Shown: piece after piece, positions 9,011-17,070 of the stretch
How positions within the stretch are numbered: the first letter of the stretch is position 1
Layout of the letters: each line of letters opens with the position of its first letter
NCBI GenBank assembly: GCA_963812915.1
Contig: CAWEXB010000008.1
Location: 124,001-188,000, forward strand
DNA length: 64,000 nucleotides
From: JACVRW01 sp963812915
GTDB taxonomy: Bacteria; Actinomycetota; Thermoleophilia; Solirubrobacterales; Thermoleophilaceae
Direction: 5' to 3'
Program-made: the position numbers and the translations under genes
Notes under the pieces: model-generated
Databases searched by the model: none
What the model was told of the DNA's origin: nothing
What the model saw: only the letters and a program-made list of their open reading frames with translations

Positions 9011-9727
9011 TCATCCCGTGCAGGCACGAGAGAGCTCCACGACCACGAACTCCTCTTGATCGGGATGCAGCGGACGCGGATTCTCCTTGCACCACGCGAC
9101 CGCGCCGGTCGCCAGAGTCACACGCGCGCGAAAGCGGTAGCCGCTGACCACGTCGCGGTCGCGGTACGCGTCGCGCTCGCGGAACTGCTCGGCGAGGCAG
9201 GTGAATACGAGCGAGCCGGCTTCCTGCGACCGCCGAACCGGGCGACAGCTCGTCCGCTCGACAGGACCCTCGAGGGTTCCCGCGGTCACGCGGCTGCGTG
9301 CGTCGGCCGTCACGCGCTCCGCCACGTGGCGCGCGATCTCGGCGGGCAGGGCGCCGGCGGCGAGGGAGAGCGTCGCCCGCCGCGGCCGCTGGTCCTCGAT
9401 GAGCGTGCGCCGAATCTCCTCGAGGTTCGCGGCGGCGGCGCGGCGCTGGTTCTCGCGGTTCTCGCCGGCGTTCTCCAGGGCGGGAGGGACGAGCACGGCG
9501 GCGAGCGCGGCGAGAGCGACGAGCGTGAGCCCGACCGCCAGCTTGCCCAGGGGCGGGAGCAGGCGCCAGAGCTGACCGGGGAGGCGGAACAGGTTGGGGA
9601 GCGGCCTGCGGCGGACCTCGGCGTCGGCCTCGGCTTGGTCGGAGGCTCGGGCGTGCCGCGCGAAGATCTCGCGCACCTCCTGGCGGGTGCTGTCACCCCC
9701 GCCGGACCAGGGATTCTCCTGGGTCAT
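9011..9727 (-). CDS. Single-pass membrane protein of unknown function
   Basis: A 238-residue protein. About 55 hydrophilic residues precede one membrane helix (about 61-81, LAVGLTLVALAALAAVLVPP region). A charged, helical segment (about 88-115, Asn/Arg/Glu-rich) and a soluble C-terminal domain with several Cys follow. This layout fits a cytoplasmic tail with an extracytoplasmic domain. No catalytic motif is seen. The ATG at 9727 begins the only plausible N-terminus. It lies just downstream of the E1-beta gene (32-bp gap) but nothing links it to that pathway. Confidence 0.6.
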   Translation of the reverse strand: MTQENPWSGGGDSTRQEVREIFARHARASDQAEADAEVRRRPLPNLFRLPGQLWRLLPPLGKLAVGLTLVALAALAAVLVPPALENAGENRENQRRAAAANLEEIRRTLIEDQRPRRATLSLAAGALPAEIARHVAERVTADARSRVTAGTLEGPVERTSCRPVRRSQEAGSLVFTCLAEQFRERDAYRDRDVVSGYRFRARVTLATGAVAWCKENPRPLHPDQEEFVVVELSRACTG

Positions 9728-9759
9728 CGGCGCACCGCGAACACGGTACCGCGGGCGTG

Positions 9760-10743
9760 TTAGCGCGTTGTTGAGACTCCCAGCCGCTGCATTACGCTCG
9801 CGACGATCGCGTCCGGGTCCGGCAGGAAGGCGTCCTCGAGCGACGGGCTGTAGGGAATCGGCGTCTCGGCGGTGGTGAGCGTCCAGACGTCGTCGAGCTC
9901 GTGGAGCCCCTCCTCCGCGACGGCGCCGAGCAGCCCGGCCGCCCAGCCGCCGGTCCGGGGTCCCTCCTCGACCGCCAGCAGGCGGTTGGTCCTCGCGACC
10001 GACTCCAGCACAGTGTGGAGGTCGAGCGGGCGGAGCGAGCGCAGGTCGACCACCTCGACGTCGACGCCCTCGCCCGCGAGCGGCTCGGCCGCGGCGAGAG
10101 CGTCGGGCACGCCTCGCATGATCGAGACGAGCGTCAGGTCGGTGCCGGGACGGACGACGCTGGCGCGCCCGAGCGGCACGAGCTCGTCCTCGGGCTCCGG
10201 CCCCTTCACCGAATAGAGGCGCTTGTGCTCGAGGAAGATGACCGGGTTGTCGTCGCGGATCGAGGCCTTGAGCAGGCCCTTGGCGTCGGCGGGTGACGAG
10301 GGGCAGACGATCTTGAGCCCCGGAACCCCCTGGAACCAAGTGCCGTGGGCCTGGGAGTGCATCGCCCCGAAGCGGCCGCCCGCGCCGACCGCCGAGCGCA
10401 CCACCAGCGGCACGCTTCCCTGCTCGTTCGAGATGTACCAGTACTTGGCGGCCTGGTTCACGAGGCTGTCCATCGGCAGCCCCATGAAGTCGCCGAACAT
10501 GATCTCGATCACCGGCCGCAGACCGGTCGCGGCGGCGCCGAAGGCGGCCCCCGCGAGCGCCAGCTCGGAGATCGGGGTGTCGAACACGCGCTCCGGGCCG
10601 AAGCGCTCGTGCAGCTCGGGGGTGGCCTTGAACACGCCGCCGGCGGCCGCCACGTCCTCGCCGAAGAACACGACCGCGGGGTCGCGCTCGATCTCCTCGG
10701 CGATTGCATCGCGGATGGCTCTGCGGAACTCGAGCTCGCTCAC
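9760..10743 (-). CDS. 2-oxoacid dehydrogenase E1 component, beta subunit (pyruvate/acetoin type)
   Basis: A 327-residue transketolase-like beta subunit. It has the FFGEDVAAAGGVFKAT N-terminal block, FGDFMG, the GAGGRFGAMHSQ segment, and C-terminal VEVVDLRSLRPLD. With the alpha subunit it forms an alpha2beta2 thiamine-diphosphate enzyme that decarboxylates a 2-oxoacid (or splits acetoin) and passes the acyl group to a lipoyl E2. No E2 or E3 gene is in the window. The GTG at 10743 overlaps the alpha-subunit stop by 4 bp, which implies coupled translation. Confidence 0.88.
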   Translation of the reverse strand: MSELEFRRAIRDAIAEEIERDPAVVFFGEDVAAAGGVFKATPELHERFGPERVFDTPISELALAGAAFGAAATGLRPVIEIMFGDFMGLPMDSLVNQAAKYWYISNEQGSVPLVVRSAVGAGGRFGAMHSQAHGTWFQGVPGLKIVCPSSPADAKGLLKASIRDDNPVIFLEHKRLYSVKGPEPEDELVPLGRASVVRPGTDLTLVSIMRGVPDALAAAEPLAGEGVDVEVVDLRSLRPLDLHTVLESVARTNRLLAVEEGPRTGGWAAGLLGAVAEEGLHELDDVWTLTTAETPIPYSPSLEDAFLPDPDAIVASVMQRLGVSTTR

Positions 10744-11714
10744 CCGCGGAACTCCCGTGCGGCGGCGTCGCCGGGATCCGGGAACGGCGCCGCCAGCGCC
10801 GCCTCGATGGCGCGCTCGACCCGTCCGTGCGTCTCCGCCTCCACGGCCGCAACCTGCCGCTCCTCGAGGTCGGTCTCGAGCAGCCGGCTGCGCGCGAGGG
10901 CGAGCGGGTCGCGCTCCAGCCACTTGTCCACCTCGTCCTTCGGCCGGTAGGTGGCGGGGTCCGACTTCGAGTGCCCATAGTGCCGGTAGGTCTGGCACTC
11001 GAGCAGCGTCGGGCCTGCGCCCGAGCGAGCGTTCTCCACCGCTCCGAGCGCGGCCGCCCGCACCGCCCAGAGGTCGTTGCCGTCGACGACGTGGGCAGGC
11101 AGGCCGTACGCCGTTCCGCGCGCCGCGATATCGCCGCCGGCGGTGACCTCCGCCATCGGCGTGAACTCGCCGTAGAAGTTGTTCTCGCAGACGAACACCG
11201 CGGGGAGCTGCAGCACCTTCGCGAAGTTGAGGCACTCGTGGAAGTAGCCCTGGTTGGCGGCGCCGTCGCCGAAGAACGCCGCGGACACCCGCCCCTGACG
11301 GGCGGCCGAGAGCGCCGCACCCGTGGCGGCGGCGATGCTCCCGCCCACGATGCCGAAGCAGCCCACGAGCCCGTGCTCCAGGTCGATGACGTTCATGGAG
11401 CCCGCCCGGCCGCCGCAGATCCCGGTGGCGCGCCCGAGCATCTCGGCAGCGAGTGCCTCAGGGGCCGTGCCCTTGGCGAGCGCGTGGCCGTGGCCGCGGT
11501 AGGTGCCGGCCACGTAGTCGTGCGGGTCGAGGACCGAGCAGACCCCGACCGGCACGGCCTCCTGCCCGGATGAAAGATGGGTGGTGCCGTGGATGTGGCC
11601 CTGGAGGAACAGCCTGTGCATCTCCCCCTCGAAGAGGCGAATCAGCAGCATTTGCGCGTAGCGCTCGATGTAGGCCGCGGGGGCCTCGGCCTCGGCTGTG
11701 CCGGTCCCGATCAC
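10740..11714 (-). CDS. 2-oxoacid dehydrogenase E1 component, alpha subunit (pyruvate/acetoin type)
   Basis: A 324-residue thiamine-diphosphate-binding subunit. The ThDP motif starts GDGAANQG at 149-156 and closes at ENN near 177-179. Other family blocks are THLSSGQEA, YRGHGHALA, GRAGSMNV and YRHYGHSKSDP (phosphorylation-loop region). Its ~325-residue length fits the acetoin/pyruvate type rather than the longer branched-chain type, but the substrate is not proven. The GTG at 11714 overlaps the stop of the upstream dehydrogenase gene (GTGA). The three-gene unit follows a LacI-type operator at 12730. Confidence 0.88.
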   Translation of the reverse strand: MIGTGTAEAEAPAAYIERYAQMLLIRLFEGEMHRLFLQGHIHGTTHLSSGQEAVPVGVCSVLDPHDYVAGTYRGHGHALAKGTAPEALAAEMLGRATGICGGRAGSMNVIDLEHGLVGCFGIVGGSIAAATGAALSAARQGRVSAAFFGDGAANQGYFHECLNFAKVLQLPAVFVCENNFYGEFTPMAEVTAGGDIAARGTAYGLPAHVVDGNDLWAVRAAALGAVENARSGAGPTLLECQTYRHYGHSKSDPATYRPKDEVDKWLERDPLALARSRLLETDLEERQVAAVEAETHGRVERAIEAALAAPFPDPGDAAAREFRG

Positions 11715-12688
11715 GCCGGCGAGCGAGCGCCGGCCACGCCGACCCGGCCGTCATCGAGCCCGTCGGAGACGGCCACGCTCTCCGGCTCGAGCTGGAGATC
11801 CGAGGCGCGGGCCTCGAGCTCCAGCAGGGCCGCGAAGTCGACGTCGCCGTAGCCGTGCCCCATCAGCGCCTGGACCGTCTGTTGCGCCGCCGCCGCCACG
11901 GGCATCGGCACGCCGTGCTCGCGCGCGGCCTCGAAGCCGAGCTCGAAGTCCTTGAACAGGAGCTCGGGCGTGAAGGTGGGCGTGAAGTCCAGATTGACGA
12001 ACGCCGGCGTCTTGTAGCGAGTGAACAGCGAGCCCATCACGCTGTCGTTGAGGAACGCCAGCAGGTCGGCCCGCGAGACGCCGCCCTTCTCGGCCAGGAC
12101 CGTGATCTCGGCCATCGATTGTGCGACGACTCCGAGCATCAGGTTGTGGCAGATTTTCACCAGGCGCGCACGCTCGCCCTCGCCGACGTACGTGACGCCC
12201 GCGCCGAGCAGCTCGAGGTACGGCAGCGCCTGACGGAAGGCCTCCTCGGGACCGGAGGCGACGAAGGTCAGCCGGCCGGCCTCCACCACGCGCGGGTTGC
12301 CGCTGACGGGAGCGGCGACGAGGGCGGTCCCGTGGGCGGCGGTCCGCTCCCGCACCTCGGCGGACGCGCGCGGCGAGACGGTCGAGGAGTCGACGACCAC
12401 CGCGGGCGCCGAGCCGTCCTGCGACAGCAGGCCGGACCGGCCGAGCACCACCTCCTTGAAGTCGGCGGGTCCGGCGACCATCGTGAAGACGATGTCGCGG
12501 TCGGCGAGGCCGCCGGGAGAATCCACGATCTCGGCGCCGAGCTCGGCGAGTGGTTCGGCCTTCGAGCGGGTCCGGTTGTAGACGGCGAGGTCGCAGCCGG
12601 CCTCGAGCAGGCGGCCGGCGAGCGCGTACCCCATCCGGCCGGTGCCGACCCAGCCGAGCCGCCTCTCCTTCAGGTTTACGTCCGGCAT
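11711..12688 (-). CDS. NAD(P)-dependent beta-hydroxyacid dehydrogenase, 3-hydroxyisobutyrate dehydrogenase family
   Basis: A 325-residue dehydrogenase. The N-terminal Rossmann motif is GWVGTGRMGYALAGRL (about 12-27). Family blocks VVDSSTVSP and APVSGNP follow, then the catalytic Lys in RLVKICHNLML. Such enzymes oxidise small beta-hydroxyacids such as 3-hydroxyisobutyrate, tartronate or gamma-hydroxybutyrate. It is the first gene of a unit with E1 alpha/beta, so the oxoacid or semialdehyde it makes may feed them. The ATG at 12688 is 41 bp from the LacI-type operator at 12730-12743. Confidence 0.85.
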   Translation of the reverse strand: MPDVNLKERRLGWVGTGRMGYALAGRLLEAGCDLAVYNRTRSKAEPLAELGAEIVDSPGGLADRDIVFTMVAGPADFKEVVLGRSGLLSQDGSAPAVVVDSSTVSPRASAEVRERTAAHGTALVAAPVSGNPRVVEAGRLTFVASGPEEAFRQALPYLELLGAGVTYVGEGERARLVKICHNLMLGVVAQSMAEITVLAEKGGVSRADLLAFLNDSVMGSLFTRYKTPAFVNLDFTPTFTPELLFKDFELGFEAAREHGVPMPVAAAAQQTVQALMGHGYGDVDFAALLELEARASDLQLEPESVAVSDGLDDGRVGVAGARSPA

Positions 12689-12729
12689 CTGCGCCTCCTG
12701 ATGGTTCCCGCCCCCTGCGAGTCCTCGAC

Positions 12730-12743
12730 TGCAAACGTTTGCA
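12730..12743. promoter_or_regulatory. LacI-type operator upstream of the dehydrogenase/E1 unit
   Basis: Perfect 14-bp palindrome TGCAAACGTTTGCA with the central CG typical of LacI/GalR-family sites. It lies 41 bp upstream of the start at 12688. A further half-site (ACAAACGCT) follows directly. Near-identical palindromes precede five other units in this window, and lacI at 38698-39747 is the obvious candidate binder. Confidence 0.8.
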
Positions 12744-12853
12744 CAAACGCTACCCGAGTACCCTGGCATCGTCAAGCAGCGCGGGAGACCTCGCCGCGAG
12801 CCGGCGGGCGCCTGGCCGCGGGGCCGCCCGACCCTAGGGCGAATCTTCACGTC

Positions 12854-12893
12854 GTCGACCTTCTGTTGCTTATCGCAAGAGAGGTCGAACGCG
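12854..12893. repeat. Hairpin repeat, copy A
   Basis: Imperfect inverted repeat: left arm starting TCGACCTTCTGTTG, loop CTTAT, right arm ending AGAGGTCGAACGCG. It pairs with one mismatch and one bulge. It is preceded by GCGAATCTTCACG and forms a tandem pair with copy B, just as copies D and E do at 41.8 kb. Confidence 0.75.
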
Positions 12894-12922
12894 TTGGCTC
12901 GGCCGGGGCAAAATCGCCATGT

Positions 12923-12961
12923 GTTCGACCTTTCGCGGGTTATTCCCGCGAAAGGTCGAAC
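12923..12961. repeat. Hairpin repeat, copy B (perfect 17-bp stem)
   Basis: The best-formed member: a perfect 17-bp stem (12923-12939 with 12945-12961, outer bases GTTCGACC / GGTCGAAC) around a 5-base loop TTATT, followed by GCGTCGG. A T tract is absent, so it is not a classic intrinsic terminator. Confidence 0.8.
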
Positions 12962-13055
12962 GCGTCGGATCTGCCCACCGCGCAGCGCTCCGCGGAACCC
13001 AGGCAGCGGCTCGAAGGCGCCGCAGAGCAGCGACGCTGGGCACCCCAGTAACATC

Positions 13056-13069
13056 TGCAATCGATTGCA
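13056..13069. promoter_or_regulatory. LacI-type operator upstream of the M24 gene pair
   Basis: Perfect 14-bp palindrome TGCAATCGATTGCA, 26 bp before the ATG at 13096. It keeps the TGCAA...TTGCA arms of the other sites but has TCGA rather than ACGT at the centre. The location suits repression by blocking initiation. Confidence 0.75.
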
Positions 13070-13095
13070 GCGGGCTCCGGAGGGCGGTGACGGCG

Positions 13096-14577
13096 ATGGG
13101 AATTCACACGTACGGAACGATGGCGGTCGACTGGGAGGAGCGGGTGCGCCTCGACCGCCTGCGCGAGGAGCGCCTCGCGCGCATCTCCTCCCTCCTGGCG
13201 GACTCGGAGCTCGGGGCGCTGCTCTGCTTCGACATGACGAACATCCGCTACATCACCGCCACCCATATCGGGACTTGGGCGCAGGACAAGCTCAATCGGT
13301 ACTGCCTGCTCCCGCGGGACGACCTCCCGATCATGTGGGACTTCGGCTCGGCCGCGCGGCACCACCAGCTCTACAACCCGTGGCTCGGCGACGGCCGCTC
13401 GCGGGCCGGCATCTCGACGCTGCGCGGGGCGATGGCGCCCGAGTCCGGGCGCGCCGAGGACGTGGCGCGAAAGATCCGCGTGGAGCTGGAGGAGCGCGGT
13501 CTGCTCGGCGAGCCCGTGGGCGTCGACGCCCTCGAGCCGGCCGTGCTCTTCGCCCTCCAGGCCGAGGGCGTCAAGGTTGTCGACGGGCAGCAGCTCATGC
13601 AGGCCGCCCGCGTCATCAAGACGCAGGACGAGATCACCCTGCTCTCGACCGCCTGCATGATGGTCGACGCCGCCTACGAGGAGCTCTACCGGGCGATGCG
13701 ACCCGGCATGCGCGAGAACGAGTGCGTCGCGCTCGTCAACAAGGTGCTCTACGACATGGGCTCGGAGCACGTGGAGGGCGTCAACGCGATCTCGGGCGAG
13801 CGCTGCAATCCCCATCCCCACGTCTATACGGATCGCGCGCTGCGTCCGGGCGACCCCGCCTACTTCGACATCCTCCACAGCTTCATGGGCTATCGCACCT
13901 GCTACTACCGCACGTTTGCCGTCGGCGGGGCTTCGCGTGCGCTCGTGGACGCATACAAGCGTTGCCGCTACTACCTCGACGCGGCCATCGCGCTGATCCG
14001 ACCGCGCGCCACCACGGCCGAGGTGGCCGAGGTGTGGCCGCGGGCGGAGGAGTTCGGCTTCGCCGACGAGGAGGCCGCGTTCGCGCTCCAGTTTGGCCAC
14101 GGCGTCGGGCTCTCGATCTGGGAGAAGCCGATCTTCAGCCGTCTCGTCTCGCTCGACCACCCGGAGGAGATCCGCGAGGGCATGGTGTTTGCGCTCGAGA
14201 CCTTCTGGCCGGCGAGCGACGGCTGGTCGGCTGCCAGGATCGAGGAGCAGCTGGTGGTCACGGCCGACGGCTGCGAGGTGATCACCCGCTTCCCGGCGGA
14301 GGACCTCGTGGTGGCGGGCAAGCCCTATTACACGGTCGGCGGCTCGCTGCCGCTCGAGCGCGAGACGCAATCGAACCTGAACACCCGACTCGATCCGGAC
14401 CGGCGGGAGGCCGATCCCGGGCAACGGCCGCATGCCGGCGGGCGACTCGGTGCGGCTCTGAGCCGCCGGACGTTCGTCGCGGGCCCGGGCGGCCTCGACG
14501 GGTTCTCCTGCTCCGAGGATGCCGGCTGGATCACCGGCCGGCTGATCTTCTCCGACGGCGGCTACTCGCTCGTGTGA
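13096..14577 (+). CDS. M24-family (creatinase/aminopeptidase P-like) protein with an SDR-derived C-terminal tail
   Basis: A 493-residue protein. An N-terminal creatinase-like domain contains FDMTNIRYITATHIGTW; a C-terminal pita-bread domain follows. Of the five M24 metal ligands, the first Asp (YFDILHSF), the His (QFGHGVGL) and two Glu (ALETFW; RIEEQLVV) are present. The second Asp position is occupied by Cys (GYRTCYYRTF), so a normal dinuclear peptidase site is doubtful. The M24 fold ends near residue 425. The last ~25 residues (DAGWITGRLIFSDGGYSLV) match the C-terminus of short-chain dehydrogenases, apparently a leftover fused in frame. The start is ATG 13096 with GGAGGG upstream; GTG 13087 is an alternative. 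Confidence 0.75.
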   Translation: MGIHTYGTMAVDWEERVRLDRLREERLARISSLLADSELGALLCFDMTNIRYITATHIGTWAQDKLNRYCLLPRDDLPIMWDFGSAARHHQLYNPWLGDGRSRAGISTLRGAMAPESGRAEDVARKIRVELEERGLLGEPVGVDALEPAVLFALQAEGVKVVDGQQLMQAARVIKTQDEITLLSTACMMVDAAYEELYRAMRPGMRENECVALVNKVLYDMGSEHVEGVNAISGERCNPHPHVYTDRALRPGDPAYFDILHSFMGYRTCYYRTFAVGGASRALVDAYKRCRYYLDAAIALIRPRATTAEVAEVWPRAEEFGFADEEAAFALQFGHGVGLSIWEKPIFSRLVSLDHPEEIREGMVFALETFWPASDGWSAARIEEQLVVTADGCEVITRFPAEDLVVAGKPYYTVGGSLPLERETQSNLNTRLDPDRREADPGQRPHAGGRLGAALSRRTFVAGPGGLDGFSCSEDAGWITGRLIFSDGGYSLV

Positions 14578-15734
14578 CGGATGTGGGCCCGGACGCCGCC
14601 CCGTATCCGCGCTTCAGCGACGGCGAGATGGCGCGCCGCCACAGCGCTCTCGCGGCCGAGATGGCGGCGGCGGACGTCGAGCACGCCATCGTCTACGGCG
14701 CCAACCGCAGCGGCTCAGCGGTCGGCTGGCTCACCCGCTGGCCGGTCACCCGCGAGGCGCTGGCGGTGGTGACGCCCGGCGAACCCGACCTGCTGCTCGT
14801 GAACTTCTACAACCACGTCCCGAATGCGCGTCGGATCGCCGGCGAGGCCGAGGTGCGGTGGGCCGGGCCGCGGCCGATGGCGAGCGCAATCGAGGAGCTG
14901 CGCCGGCGCGGCGGGGCGGGTCGCCGGATCGGCCTGATCGGTCCGCTCGGCTACCGCCCCCACGCGGAGCTCGCAGCCTTCGCCGGCCCCGTGCCGCTCG
15001 ACGCCGCCTACACGCGACTGCGGCTGCGGAAATCCGACGAGGAGATCGATTGGCTTCGAGCGGGCGCCTCCCTGACCGACCGGGCCGTGCGAGCGCTGCG
15101 CGAGGAGGCCGCGCCGGGCGTCGACGAGCGCGAGCTCGGCAACATCGCGGAGCGCGCCTACGTAGGCCGCGGCGGGACGACCCACATCCACTACTTCGGC
15201 GCCACGGCGATGGCCGCGCCGGAGCTGAGCGTGCCGGCGCAGTGGCCGGCGGCCCGGCCGCTTGCCCGAGGCGACGCGCTCACCTGCGAAGTGAGCGCGT
15301 CATTCTGGGACTACGCCGGACAGCTCCTTCGCACCTTCGCAGTCGGCGCCGACCCGCCCCCGCTCTACCGCGAGCTGCACGAGGTGGCCGACGCCGCCTT
15401 CGACGCGATCGTCGAGCGGCTGCGTCCCGGCGCCTCCGCGGCAGAGGTCGTGGAGGCCTCCTCCATGATCGAGGAGTCCGGCTTCACGATCCGCGACGAC
15501 CTGCTCCACGGTTTCGTGGGCGGCTACCTGCCGCCGGTGCTCGGGAGTCGCAGCAGGGCGCTCGAGGAGGTGCCCGACTTCACTTTCGAGGCCGGGATGA
15601 CGGTGGTGGTGCAGCCGAACGTGGTGACGAGCGACGAGCGCGCCGGTGTGCAGACCGGCGAGCTGGTGCTCGTGGGCGAGGCGGGTGCGGAGCGGCTGCA
15701 CGAGCACGAGCGCGGTTTCCTGCGGTTGGGATAG
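14574..15734 (+). CDS. Degenerate M24-family protein (creatinase/Xaa-Pro peptidase-like)
   Basis: A 386-residue protein with the two-domain M24 layout. The metal site looks largely replaced: by my alignment the first Asp is Glu (TCEVSASF), the second is Gln (DYAGQLLRTF), and the Glu of the third block is Gln (VVVQPNVV). The His in LLHGFVGGY remains. As in true creatinase, this would give a non-metal hydrolase, or a non-catalytic partner. The GTG at 14574 overlaps the previous stop by 4 bp, so the two M24 proteins are probably made together and may form a heteromer. Similarity to M24 is clear only in the C-terminal half. Confidence 0.7.
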   Translation: MTDVGPDAAPYPRFSDGEMARRHSALAAEMAAADVEHAIVYGANRSGSAVGWLTRWPVTREALAVVTPGEPDLLLVNFYNHVPNARRIAGEAEVRWAGPRPMASAIEELRRRGGAGRRIGLIGPLGYRPHAELAAFAGPVPLDAAYTRLRLRKSDEEIDWLRAGASLTDRAVRALREEAAPGVDERELGNIAERAYVGRGGTTHIHYFGATAMAAPELSVPAQWPAARPLARGDALTCEVSASFWDYAGQLLRTFAVGADPPPLYRELHEVADAAFDAIVERLRPGASAAEVVEASSMIEESGFTIRDDLLHGFVGGYLPPVLGSRSRALEEVPDFTFEAGMTVVVQPNVVTSDERAGVQTGELVLVGEAGAERLHEHERGFLRLG

Positions 15735-15818
15735 GCGGCGGTGGTCTGAGTTTCGGTTTCGCCCGTTGGGCGCGCCGCGGCGAGCGCCCGTGCCCTGTCC
15801 CCACTTTGGGGCGCTTCA

Positions 15819-15834
15819 GCGGAAGCGCTTCCGC
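15819..15834. repeat. Perfect 16-bp palindrome
   Basis: GCGGAAGCGCTTCCGC without spacer, inside the convergent intergenic region and within a longer GC-rich stretch that can fold further (GGGGC...CCGCCCC). It could be a terminator stem or a binding site. Nothing in the sequence decides. Confidence 0.5.
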
Positions 15835-15904
15835 CGAGGGCGGCGGCCTCCGCCCCGTCGCAGTGTTTGGCCGGGGCCGCGGCTGGCGGGGTGAAACCGC
15901 CACC

Positions 15905-15943
15905 GTTCGACCTTCTGCGGCTTATTCCCGCAAAAGGTCGTAC
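15905..15943. repeat. Hairpin repeat, copy C (single)
   Basis: GTTCGACCTTCTGCGG, loop CTTATT, then CCGCAAAAGGTCGTAC, followed by GCGTCGG. It has the arms, loop and right flank of the family but no tandem partner. Its left flank (GGCGGGGTGAAACCGCC) matches the spacer inside the tandem pairs, so it corresponds to the second half of a pair. Confidence 0.7.
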
Positions 15944-16026
15944 GCGTCGGCTAAAGCGGCGCCCGGCCCGGCCCGAACGCCCGCGCAACCACCCTCCTCA
16001 CCCAGCCCCCGTCGGATCCGCGCAGC

Positions 16027-17070
16027 TCACAGATTCTCCGACAGCCAGCGCGCCGCCAGCGGCCGCGCCTTGTACCAGACGTTGTTGCAGACGTGTACGC
16101 CGTCGTCGAAGACGATGGTCGTGGTCGGCCCCTGGGCCTCGCGCTCGACGCGGTAGGCCTGCTCCGGCGGGGACGCGGGATCGAGCGCACCGTAGACCTG
16201 GAGCAGCGGCACGCGGATCCGCTCCGCGGCCCCTTTCATCGTCATGGCGTCCTGGACCGCCGCCGCGTCCTCTCCCATGTAGTGCCGCAGGCCCCGCTGC
16301 GACACGGGCTCCTGGGTGCCGAAGCGGCCCGCCGGCGAGTACCAGCTGCTCATGGAAAGCACCGCGCGCACGCGCTCGTCGAACGCCGCCGCGCGGCAGG
16401 CGAACAGGCCGCCGTAGGAGATCCCGCCGACCGCGAGCCGGGTCGTGTCGAGATCCCGCCGCGCGTACAGATGGTCGATCACGGCGCGGATCGGCACCTC
16501 GTAGTCGGGCCGCAGCTTCAGCTCGAGGCTCACCGCGCCGTGGCCGGGGCCGTCGAACGCGAACGTGGCGATCCCGCGGGCCAGGATGTGCTCGGTGAGG
16601 TTGAAGAGCTCTTCCTTCGTGGAGTCGCCGCCGGGCACGAGCACGACCAGCGGCGGGCGCTCGACGCCCTCCGGCCGGCGGAGGTAGCCGGGCAGCCGCG
16701 CGCCCTCGAACGGCACCTCGAGCGGCTCCATCGGCGGCGAGGTGTGCGGCGCCGCCCGGCGCCAGCAGTCGTGCATCGCCGCGAGCGCGGCGCGGAACTC
16801 GTCGGGCCGGTGCGGGAACAGGAAGCTCGCCCAGTGGAAGAAGAGGCCGGCGCGGACGTAGTGACCGCCGGCCGCCGCGGCGTCGCCCTCGGCCAACGCC
16901 TCGTCGCCGAGGTCTCGGTGACGCGCGCCCCAGCGGCTGTAGACGCGGCACCAGTCGTCGAAGGTCTCGATCTCGTCCTTCATCTGCTCGAAGTCCCAGT
17001 GCGGGACGTAGTTCGATGTGATTCGCCACGTGAAGAGGCGGTACGTCGCCTCCAGGTCGGCGTCAGCCAT
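16027..17070 (-). CDS. Alpha/beta hydrolase, 2,6-dihydropseudooxynicotine hydrolase-like
   Basis: A 347-residue hydrolase with a ~120-residue helical N-terminal domain and an alpha/beta-hydrolase core. The nucleophile is Ser218 in GGISYGG, Asp297 lies in YGALDPASP, His326 in DDGVHVCNN, and Glu153 or Glu154 follows PGGDSTKEE. This arrangement is that of the C-C bond hydrolase acting on 2,6-dihydropseudooxynicotine in nicotine breakdown. That enzyme's gene sits beside a ketone-dehydrogenase molybdenum hydroxylase, as here beside coxS-M-L. The start overlaps the coxS stop by 8 bp. The substrate need not be nicotine-derived. Confidence 0.78.
   Translation of the reverse strand: MADADLEATYRLFTWRITSNYVPHWDFEQMKDEIETFDDWCRVYSRWGARHRDLGDEALAEGDAAAAGGHYVRAGLFFHWASFLFPHRPDEFRAALAAMHDCWRRAAPHTSPPMEPLEVPFEGARLPGYLRRPEGVERPPLVVLVPGGDSTKEELFNLTEHILARGIATFAFDGPGHGAVSLELKLRPDYEVPIRAVIDHLYARRDLDTTRLAVGGISYGGLFACRAAAFDERVRAVLSMSSWYSPAGRFGTQEPVSQRGLRHYMGEDAAAVQDAMTMKGAAERIRVPLLQVYGALDPASPPEQAYRVEREAQGPTTTIVFDDGVHVCNNVWYKARPLAARWLSENL

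Larger units (their letters stand above)
12689..13095. other. 407-bp divergent intergenic region with two LacI-type operators and a hairpin-repeat pair
   Basis: No gene is seen here. It separates the 3-hydroxyacid-dehydrogenase unit (leftward) from the M24 pair (rightward). It holds one 14-bp palindrome next to each gene (12730-12743 and 13056-13069) and, between them, two tandem hairpin repeats (12854-12893 and 12923-12961). Confidence 0.7.
15735..16026. other. 292-bp intergenic region between convergent units
   Basis: No gene is seen. It contains a perfect 16-bp palindrome (15819-15834) and hairpin repeat copy C (15905-15943). It separates the M24 pair (rightward) from the end of the long leftward unit. 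Termination of one or both transcripts here is likely but no T-tract terminator is visible. Confidence 0.6.

Noticed and set aside
12854..12961. Hairpins A/B as a CRISPR array or as intrinsic terminators
   Set aside because: There are only two units with no regular spacers, and no T tract follows the stems.
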